A DNA stretch of 64,000 nt from Dipetalonema caudispina (taxonomy: Eukaryota; Nematoda; Chromadorea; Rhabditida; Onchocercidae): assembly GCA_013365325.1 (NCBI GenBank), contig JABVXV010000143.1, positions 1 through 64,000 on the forward strand, given 5' to 3'. Positions 56,101 to 64,000 of the stretch are shown one piece after another. The notes below the pieces were generated by a model that saw only the letters and a program-made list of their open reading frames with translations, did not search any database and was not told the DNA's origin. The translations under genes and the position numbers were made by a program. Position 1 is the stretch's first letter. Each line of letters opens with the position of its first letter.

Positions 56101-56724
56101 TGAAGTAATGCAAAATTTCAACTGTTTAGGATAAAATTTTAAATGGTTCCTGGTATCTTTTTCAAATTTAAATTTGTTTCAGAATCTATTAATAGAAGTA
56201 AAAATGATCTGAAATCAACCAAAGTATAGATAAATGAAAGGGAATAAGTTAAAGAAGAGCGAATGAGGATTTGCTTTAAAAGTTTTCAAATCACAAATAA
56301 AGTTGAATCATGATTGATTTTCAAATTACTCAGAAATGTTTAGGAGATGTTAAACGATAAGGCAGAAATTATTTGGTCCAATGAAGATATAATAACGAGT
56401 CCAATACCTGAGATGGGAAATGATGACAGCGAAAAATTCGCCGAAGACTTGCCATACGAACAGGACGCTGATCCAAGGAGAAGTACGTTAAACAAACAAG
56501 ATGAAAGGTCAAGAGGTGGAATTAGTGAACATATTTTTATTGATAGGGATACCGATATCAGTTATTATGATAATGGCAGCGATGATCTTGCGGAAACTGC
56601 TAGTAGTAGTAGTTTTTTGGCAATTAACTCGGCCAATCATTCTCGTTTTATAATAATTATGCTTACGCAATATATATCTCTTGGTTGGCTCGTTTTCATA
56701 TTTTTCTATTTTGTCGATTTCTAA
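53173..56724 (+). CDS. CPG4-domain secreted protein, probably membrane-anchored (7 exons, 367 aa)
   Basis: Exons: 53173-53206, 53418-53533, 54571-54665, 54832-54947, 55406-55550, 55788-56004, 56344-56724; all phases agree. Exons 1 and 2 together encode a signal peptide (starting MYCAYSSIFIIGVLL) that only appears after splicing. The ectodomain, about 25-225, has the spacing of nematode CPG4 (chondroitin proteoglycan 4) domains: KCVQPIAQYA, LPKIGRYVFRELC, FNECV, QQCP, FLC, ECL, QCH, MC, SCVERP, YGCG and RCEFTGH. Residues about 242-340 are acidic and Ser-rich. The last 24 residues are strongly hydrophobic after an N-S-A-N-H-S stretch, fitting a GPI signal or a C-terminal anchor. No Ser-Gly pair was seen, so chondroitin attachment is doubtful. 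The exon 3 acceptor (TTTGAAG) is the weakest call. Confidence 0.87.
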
Positions 56725-58289
56725 AAAAAATTTCAATCCAATGTGAAATTTATAAAGTACTATATCGATACAAACCTATTCGATGGAAAAAATAAGTCTA
56801 TAATGATTATTTTTATCATTTTTGCGCTTTTTTCCAATATACATGCATAAAATTTACCTTCACTTTTTAGACTTTATGTTTTTTATCTTTTTAAAGAAAT
56901 ATTTGTGAATTTTGCAAAAGTTTCGTTTAATTTCAAATGATAAAAAACCGGTGGGAAATTTTTCCGCTCAGTTCACATTATCAGAACAAAATGAAATCAT
57001 TTTCTTCACCATATCCAATATGTGACTTTCTGTTTTTATCAGCTAATATATGGTACCGCTTTTTTTAGGCTTCTCTAAAACTTTTGGGATATACGTTGTA
57101 AGAGCATATGATGATGCATAATCATTACCACATGTTGTAAAATGTTTGGTGAACTTGTTCATAGCTAAAACATTTTGATCCTATATGATCAATGTATCAT
57201 ATGAATCCTACTATTTTTCTCTTCAATCATCATTACAATTAATGTATGACAAGGTCAATGCAAATCAACTTCTTGTTTCTATTGTAAACAAAATTAGAAT
57301 TAATTTTTAATTTTCAACTAATCCAATCAGACCATCTTAAATTGTTTGTTGCGTTGTTTGCGATTTGATAACTTTGATGATAAGTCCTTGTAGCACCAAT
57401 TAGTTTCGTTTTTTTTTTCTAAAGAAAAATTAGCTTTCTGAAGGCAAAAATTGCAGTATTGTTTTGTGTCGCAAGAAAGAAACCCTTAATAAAAAACACC
57501 AAATGTCAACAAAAAGAAGTAATTCAAACTGTTGTCAAATTTTCATCATCAAAGATCATCCATCCTATGGAATAATAGCAAAAATAAAAAAAAAGTTTGA
57601 GAAAATTAAAAACTCATAAAAACAAGCGGAGTTGTTAGAAAAATTGGAAAGTGAATTTATTGGGCATTTAATTTTATTGGAAACCTTTTCAGAAATGTAT
57701 GAAATAATTTCATGAAAGGGATAATATCATTTCTCGAAACCAGTTATTCACTGATATGTATAACACTTAATTACGGTAATATATACTTTTGTCCGAAATA
57801 AAAAATGATGCTTTCAAGCTTGAACCCGTTCCGGTTAACCGACTCGATAATTGTTTTGTGAAATTCGTAGTAGTACCATTATTTTCAAACTGTATGAGAG
57901 GTGAATTTTACTCAATCATGCTATTTAACAAAAACTGTCATTGCGCAATATTACGTAAATTTATAATTTAAAATAGATCGCTTCAAATATATCATTTCAA
58001 ATCCCAATTCATTATTTAATTGTCATGTTTTATTAGTTCATGCGTTCTGTTTCTTATAAGAAGTGACGATATTTCTAAAATAATTAATTAAAATAGTTTA
58101 AAAAAAATGAATAAATGAAATATAAACATAAATCGATGACTGACATTCGTGATCACTTCAACAATATTATTTCTTACCTTGCAATGAAAGAAAAAAGAAG
58201 TTGAAATTTAATTCAAAATTTTGGCAATAACTTTGACAATTCTCCATTTATTAAATTTGAATAATAATCATTCATTAAAATTTGGTTGA

Positions 58290-58700
58290 GAAATCTGTCA
58301 ACAATTCTTGGAATACCTAGAAATTCATACAATCTTCCAAAGTTTTCAGCAATTAGGAAATTTCGGAAAATTTTAGCAGTTTATCGTAATTATCATAATC
58401 TGCTACAATTTTCTGCTAAATTTTTTCCTGGGATTTTTCAAAATCCCATATTTCCGGCAATTATCAAAAAATTTCAACGTATTCCACAACTTCCTGCATC
58501 GTTCTAAAACTTCCTATGACCTTTAAAAGTTTTCTAAACCATCTGAAAGCTTCTACAAGTTCCTATTAATTCAAATAACACTTCGAAATATTGCGAAAGT
58601 TTTATGAAGTCAGAATATTCTGCGTTGTTTTTCTTTAAAAAATTTCCATAAACTCTTAGAAACCATCAAAATTTTCCACAATCTTCCACTATCATCCATG
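58290..58700. repeat. Degenerate short repeat built on CTTCC / TTTTC words
   Basis: Words such as CTTCCAAAGTTTTC, CTTCCTATGACC and AATTTTCCACAATCTTCCAC recur every 10-25 bases with no exact period. It looks like a decayed minisatellite. A plus-strand frame of 73 codons runs through part of it and is probably a by-product. Confidence 0.4.
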
Positions 58701-58798
58701 AATGTGGAATAATCGTTCGAATGGACGTTTATTATCTTACAAATGCATTTTCTTTACAGTAAATTATTGTAATATGATAGTGTATATAAGTATTAACA

Positions 58799-58816
58799 TT
58801 ATCACGTACGTGATAA
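58799..58816. promoter_or_regulatory. 18-base perfect palindrome, TTATCACGTACGTGATAA
   Basis: Both strands read the same over 18 bases. The core contains CACGT in both orientations. It lies about 345 bases upstream of the start of the small secreted peptide gene. A dimeric transcription factor site is possible. Confidence 0.35.
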
Positions 58817-59159
58817 CACGTACACCATCTTCTTCCAGACATGTCTAATGAAATCACTCAAATTTATCATTTACTACTTTCTTTTTCATTATTTTTCTTC
58901 AAATCAAATTTTATTCGTACAGTAACATTGTTAGTTGTGATAATACAACCATTTGGTAACAATGATAACAGCTGAACAAATTGAGCAATAAATATAATAT
59001 GTTTTGACAACAGATATCATACAAATACAACCCTTTTGTAAACAATAGCTAGCCATTATTCTTTTGCATAAAAGCAGTAGTTAGTTATAGCAATATCAGT
59101 TTTTAGTAATTACGCATCAAACAACAAATAATTAATTGACCTCTAAATCATTAATTATT

Positions 59160-60559
59160 ATGTTTCTGGTTACCCTTTTCCTTATTGCATCTTTGTTGAC
59201 GATTTCGAACGCTAAACATAATAGAATGCGTAAGTATTCCATCGTTTTTTTTATAAACTTCAACTTTCCGCCATAATCTTTCAGAAAATAAGTTAAGGAT
59301 AAGTTGATAACAACAATTCGTTACCCTAACATAATTGAATAACTACAAAAATTGTTAACTAATGGAGATGAATAAAAATTATTAACCATTTTATGATTCC
59401 AATAATTTAGCTATTCAGCTGAATCGATTATGAAAAACTTGAAAGGTAGAAAAAACGTAAGCGAATTATACCTTTGTCTATTCTCGTATAATCGACAATC
59501 ATAACAATATTTTAAAAATGAATTAAATGTTTAATTTATAACATTTCCATTTAAATTCAGTTTATTCGTCCTTAAAATTATTGGCTACAATATCTTCCAG
59601 TATTATTGATGAGAAACAATTATTAAGCAATTACAATATGAGAAAAAAAGTAGTTATACCTTTGATGAAAAAAATATTTCTTTCCTTCCATCATACAATG
59701 TGAAAGCAATTTTGAAGAAATCTCCCACTTGTAGTGACATTTAATTCACAGTGAATTATCTGATACAATAACAGAAGCTCTTTGTTGTAGTGATATCATT
59801 GATCAATTAAACAATCTAAGGTAGTTTATTCTTAAAACGATATAATTTCTCAAAAATATTTGTGAAAGAAAAAGGTTGCATGGAGAAAGTTTGGCAAAAT
59901 TTAGGCAACGATGTTCGATGTTAGTACATAATAAAATATAATGGAATGATTGGAAAATACGGAAAAACATTCCTGCTGTGGTAGATTATAAATGATTTCT
60001 AGTTAAAAATTTCAAATGTTAGATTTTCAATTTAAATAATCTTCTCTATTGAAAATTGCTCAAAAGCAGATGATTAGTGAATGTGAAGTAATCATTTAAG
60101 CTTTCAGCTAAGAATGAGAAAAATATGGGGTATATCGATTAAACGATTTAATTTTTGCATAACTGAAAATGAAAAGGTAAAATTAAAAATCATTCCCAAC
60201 TTATTTCAGCATGTATAAATGGCTATTGCCCGGATAGATATGCATGCAATACGGTAAATAATGTGTGTATTCGCGATCATACAGTTACACCTGAGTTACT
60301 GTAAGATTTTGATAAATTATATTATCAGTCTATGCAAATGGTTGCAATTAATTAATACATTTGGGCTAAGTTGGAATTACCTAATTTCCTACTTGAGTTA
60401 TTTTTTATTCAATATAGCAGGAGGAAAAATATTTCATTACTTTTTTAAAGCACCTTAAATGTGAAATAACTATGTTTGAAATTTTAGAGGAATGTTATTA
60501 ATCAGGATTTAACTTATGATTTTGTTTTTTTCAGTCATGCGAAACGTGAGGACATCTAA
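59160..60559 (+). CDS. Small secreted four-cysteine peptide (3 exons, 61 aa)
   Basis: Exons: 59160-59229, 60210-60300, 60535-60559; donors GTAAGT and GTAAGA and acceptors TTTCAG are strong and in phase. The signal peptide is MFLVTLFLIASLLTISNA. The mature part of about 43 residues begins KHNRM and has four cysteines in the pattern PC-x4-YC-x6-C-x6-VC, including INGYCPDRYAC. The CPxxYxC element recalls small disulfide-knotted modules of secreted nematode proteins, but no named family is claimed. The tail HAKREDI comes from the last exon; if the second intron were retained, translation would stop right after PELL. A secreted signal, antimicrobial or structural peptide are all possible. Confidence 0.72.
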
Positions 60560-61379
60560 CGTATATTACGTTTGATTGCACAACGCCATCTACACATTTC
60601 ATTTGATTCATCAACAAGACTATGAAATTGTGCAATATCATTAATTCTTCCGCTTTTTATCCAATTGAAAATATTCATCAGTGCATTCTGTGATAAAATT
60701 TGTTCAAAATTGAAATTCGTCTTTTGTAGTAAATTCAATCTGCAAATTGAAATTGTCAAGTTAAAAAACGAAGGTATGAAATGTTTATGTCTTCATTATA
60801 TACGCCATAATCTTCTTTTTTCCATAGTTATATTTTTATTTATTAGATGACGAAATATCAAATTGAAATGATTAAACATTTTTCAAAATTTTTTCTTCAT
60901 TTTAATTCCTATCTTTCTATTTTTTCATGTAATGCATTTTCATTCAATTTTTGTTTTCCAAATGATTCCTGTCATAAATTAAATATTATCATATCGTTTA
61001 CGAGTTTTTAAGTAATAAACGATCAGGCAATTTATAATTTTGTCTCTCCATTCATTTCAATTATTCGATTTAATCAATAATCTATGTCTAATTATTCTTC
61101 TTTTGTCTTATTAACATATACATTGCATAAATTATCGATTGATTTAAATAAATTTTTTCACTTATACCTCAAAATCACTCTATTAATTGCAAGAAATAAT
61201 TCTTATACAAATAGAAAAAAACATCTGTAACCGAAGATTTTACATTGGAACTTAAGTACCTCACGAATCGATTGTATCATATAAAATGACTAGCGAAGTA
61301 AGTATTTCCATTTTTAATACTTTTAAAAATTTTAAATTACAAAATAAAATCATGATGAAAATTTTGATATGAATATTTA
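60560..61379. other. Intergenic region, no gene recognised
   Basis: AT-rich sequence downstream of the small secreted peptide gene, presumably containing its 3' UTR. The short frames here lack splice support and domain similarity. Confidence 0.5.
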
Positions 61380-61790
61380 TAATGAGGGGAGATAAGTATT
61401 GCGACACTTGGTGTATTGGTAGAAAGCTCTTAATTGCGGCACCCAGACACTTCAGGTTCTATACCGTATTGATGACTATTGAACTCTCTCTGTGAACAAC
61501 AATGCTTTGTTATGATTTGGTTAACTTACCTACATTATCTGAACGGTATAGGACGATGCGGAGTGCGTGGGTGCTTTACGCTGATCAAGCGGAAGTGATG
61601 ATAACGAGAAAGTTTCCTGGCGATGATTCTGAAACTACCTAATTAAACAAATCAGAAGACATTAAGCAGTATTTCGATGTTTTATTCATTAAAGGACACT
61701 ATATAATCCTTTCACGTATCATCGAGACATTGGGAGTTCTCGTCTATATGTCGAAGTATCAACGCAGAATTAGCTAAATACATAGTTTAT
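61380..61790. repeat. GC-richer island with tRNA-like box A/B and a 46-codon ORF
   Basis: This island has clearly more G+C than its surroundings. TGGTGTATTGG at 61409-61419 resembles a Pol III box A, and GGTTCTATACC at 61455-61465 resembles box B, about 46 bases apart. About 37 bases further on, a plus-strand ORF (61502-61642) starts MLCYDLVNLPTLSERYRTMR and ends GDDSETT. The arrangement suggests an old tRNA-derived SINE or another retroelement relic. No poly(A) tail, target-site duplication or second copy was seen in the window. Confidence 0.4.
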
Positions 61791-62269
61791 ATTGGTATAT
61801 GTCAACGATATCCGCAACTTTGAATGTCATATTAGTAATTAATGTGAGCATAGAAGCATGGTTTTCTTTAGATGGTGGTAACATTGATGTTCGGATAGCA
61901 TTACGTAATTTTCAGTTCTTTCTTTTGAAATATTTCTGTTAGTTTGAAAAATTCTTCCCTCTTTATCTTATTGGTATTACTATTTAATGAAAGAGAGAAA
62001 TCCTTGGATGGAGCCAAATGATATCAGAAATCGATAACATTTCCTTATTCCATTAATACTTTATCAGTTTCTTGTCAATGATTACAAAATAAAGCGAAAA
62101 AAAATCGACAAGGAATAGCATAACTGTTGTAAATAAAGTTAGAATAAAATAATTTTGCATTAAATTATGAATTAACAACTGAAAATTTGATAGAAGAAAT
62201 GACAAAAAAAAAAAAATACGAAAAAGAAATCTGTTATTTCAGAAATAATTGAATAAAATTGTTTTTTTT
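61791..62269. other. 3' flank of the LEA-like gene
   Basis: AT-rich sequence following the minus-strand stop at 62270. It contains A-rich runs and no recognised gene. Confidence 0.5.
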
Positions 62270-63498
62270 TTACAATTTCTTTCCCATCTCTTTAAGCTTC
62301 TCACCTGAAATTTAATCGATTAAACCAGCAGAATAATGCGAAAAATTAAACTATTCCAGAATTGTTTCTTAATTTATACCTATTATATTTGCAAGCAATA
62401 ATTCTATTATCTTAATATCAATCAAGCGTATTCGTCATTATGAATTAGGAAGGATATGGAAAAAAAAATGGGCCAAAATAAGGCTTGGCATCATTACTCA
62501 TACTATCATACCTTATAAAACAATGAACGAATGAAATTTTCAATAATTAGTCTTATCCTCAGCAAATAACTCTTTGTCGTAATGAATAGCTTCTTAACAT
62601 CTACCTGTAATGGAAGATTTCTTTTCCACTTAACCCCTTTATTGAAAAGTATCAGGAATTCAATTAAATTAAATTTAAATTTACCGCCTTCCTCAAGTAT
62701 TTCACCAGCTTTTTCAACCACTTCAGCTGCTGCATTTTTTGCTTTCTCAGTACATTCCTTGCATTTATCATCACCTTTCACCTGTAAATAAAAAACGATT
62801 AGCAAAGTGAAAATATTTAAATAACTGAAGAGAAATAGAATTTGCTGGTGCATCATTCAAAATTGCAGATATAAAAAAAGTTGCACAATTCCAAACTTTT
62901 AGAAGAAATTATTTGTCATGAAAAAATGCTGATGTATTGTTGTAATTGAATGAAATATTAGATGGAAAATCAAAATTTGCATTGATAGTATTGAATTCTT
63001 CAGCAAATCATTTAACTGAATAGCAGTTTTATTGTTTTTAATTTAATTCAAAATTTAGCTTAGCTGGAACAAAGAGGGGAGATTTTTAATGAAAATTAAT
63101 TCAATTTATTCTTCAAAATTTTTTTCGTATTTCAAGCTTTTAGTATCAAGTTTGCAATTTGCTTCACAATGGTTCCTCCTAGTAATTAATTGTATAAATG
63201 CTTTCTTAATTGATCAGGCATATATTTCAACTTAATTAGTAAACTAATCAACCATACATATGCCTATTCACTTAAACACTTCCGTTTAGAATATATGTTC
63301 GATAAAATTAACTTATAGAACATGCATTCTAAACAAAAATGTATCATTTGTTTCATTCATACATTCCAATCAAATTTTTCAAAAATTAAAAAAATGAATT
63401 TCGTGTTGGCAGACCTGATGATATGCCTTGTTCGTTGTCTTCTTAACTGTATCTACAGCATCTGCTGCAATGTCTTTAGCTTTCTTAAACATTTCGCT
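62270..63498 (-). CDS. Short LEA-like amphipathic helical protein, 5' end unresolved
   Basis: Exons (minus): 63498-63415, 62781-62685, 62304-62270, joined in phase. The product is rich in Ala, Lys and Glu with heptad-like spacing: FKKAKDIAADAVDTVKKTTN, then CKECTEKAKNAAAEVVEK, then EILEEGGEKLKEMGKKL and stop. This is the composition of LEA-like or apolipoprotein-like helices, which in nematodes can be secreted or stress-related; no exact family is claimed. Two cysteines in CKEC may pair. The first listed exon begins in phase 0 and lacks a good start, so a further 5' exon is needed, perhaps near 63850-63890 or beyond the window. Alternatively, transcription may start so that exon 2 is read from an ATG at 62856, which adds a strong signal peptide (MMHQQILFLFSYLNIF). 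A tiny alternative last exon at 62604-62594 would end the protein at RC. Confidence 0.62.
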
Positions 63499-64000
63499 CT
63501 GAAAAGATAAGTAAAATCATTTCCATCTTATTCTAAATACAAATTTTAGACTGTTGAAAATTTTACACCGTTGGGAAAAAATTCGAAAAATTTAAACTAT
63601 AATAAAACGAATTGAACTGGTTAGTTCTACTATTTTAAGAAAACAGTTATATTCATTACCCATCCCTATAGTTTAAATGTCAAGATGTCATGACTATTTC
63701 TTCATGGATATTGCAGACATCATTTGTGACATGAGAGAATCAGTAATAATCTTTCATCTAATATTTTTCACAACTAATTTCTCCTTTCATATTCATCTTT
63801 TTGTTTTTTTTTGAAAATTCAAAAAAAGAAAGAAAAGAAAAACGAAGAAAATGCGACCTTCGGTATGATCTGTTGTCGTGATGATGCTATGCTGACAATG
63901 GTAATTAATTGGGGTGCGTTGTCGTCTATTCCTGGATTCCTTCTTCATTAAAATATTGTAAACAATATTTCATTCTAACTTGTTTTCCATCCTTCCATCT
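63499..64000. other. Upstream part of the LEA-like gene region
   Basis: Minus-strand sequence between an AG at about 63886 and a possible donor at about 63855 (GTCGCA) is open in a frame that could join the next exon (reading ASSRQQIIPK), but its own start is unclear. Otherwise AT-rich, with no recognised feature. Confidence 0.35.

Larger units (their letters stand above)
56725..59159. other. Intergenic region between two plus-strand secreted-protein genes
   Basis: AT-rich. It holds a short frame near 57790-57905 that looks coding but lacks partners, a degenerate C/T-rich repeat at about 58290-58700, and an 18-base perfect palindrome at 58799-58816. A TATA-like CATAAAAG lies about 95 bases before the next ATG. 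Confidence 0.5.

Noticed and set aside
57789..57971. Short plus-strand frame (PVPVNRLDNCFVKFVVV)
   Set aside because: It reads like coding DNA but has no ATG in the frame and no exon that joins in phase.
58286..58507. Plus-strand ORF of 73 codons rich in RN, F and P
   Set aside because: It follows a degenerate CTTCC-type repeat, and its internal similarity reflects the repeat.
61400..61475. A functional tRNA gene
   Set aside because: The box A and B motifs are imperfect, and no acceptor stem or anticodon arm could be folded.

Overview
This window is nuclear DNA of a nematode, most likely a filarial or related spirurid worm. The sequence is very AT-rich, roughly 70 percent or more by eye. 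Genes are split into many short exons by introns of about 0.1 to 2 kb, and acceptors are often of the T-rich TTTCAG type. Several first exons sit just after an acceptor-like TTT(N)CAG, as expected for spliced-leader trans-splicing. The gene families also fit: a GT92 (DUF23) glycosyltransferase, a CPG4-domain secreted protein and a TWK-type two-pore potassium channel. No bacterial operons, CRISPR arrays, rRNA genes or complete transposons were seen. The species is inferred, not proven.

I rebuilt gene models by hand, requiring splice phase to match across every intron. Layout, left to right: (1) a (TAT)n microsatellite and about 3.6 kb of upstream sequence. (2) A plus-strand CLOCK-type bHLH-PAS transcription factor, 11 exons, 621 codons (3848-10164). 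(3) A convergent intergenic region. (4) Three minus-strand genes: a small secreted protein with ten cysteines in the mature part (13028-12170), a TWK potassium channel of 16 exons and 714 codons plus a possible cassette exon (27331-16261), and a GT92 type II membrane glycosyltransferase of 10 exons and 542 codons (34445-29949). (5) A gene-poor stretch of about 18.7 kb (34446-53172) with simple repeats, tandem CRE-like motifs and a few exon-like fragments. (6) A plus-strand CPG4-domain secreted, probably membrane-anchored protein of 7 exons and 367 codons (53173-56724). (7) A plus-strand secreted peptide of 61 codons with four cysteines (59160-60559). (8) A GC-richer island with tRNA-like box A and box B motifs and a 46-codon ORF (about 61380-61790). 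(9) The 3' part of a minus-strand gene for a short LEA-like helical protein, its 5' end unresolved (63498-62270).

The genes do not form a pathway. They are a neighbourhood of a circadian-type regulator, a membrane-excitability gene, a glycan-modifying enzyme and several secreted products. The most notable points are: a CLOCK-type factor that keeps a C-terminal coiled coil resembling the region encoded by mammalian CLOCK exon 19; two GC-AG introns in one channel gene; a channel loop of about 345 residues between M2 and M3; a phase-compatible cassette exon in the channel tail; and two unrecognised small cysteine-rich secreted proteins.
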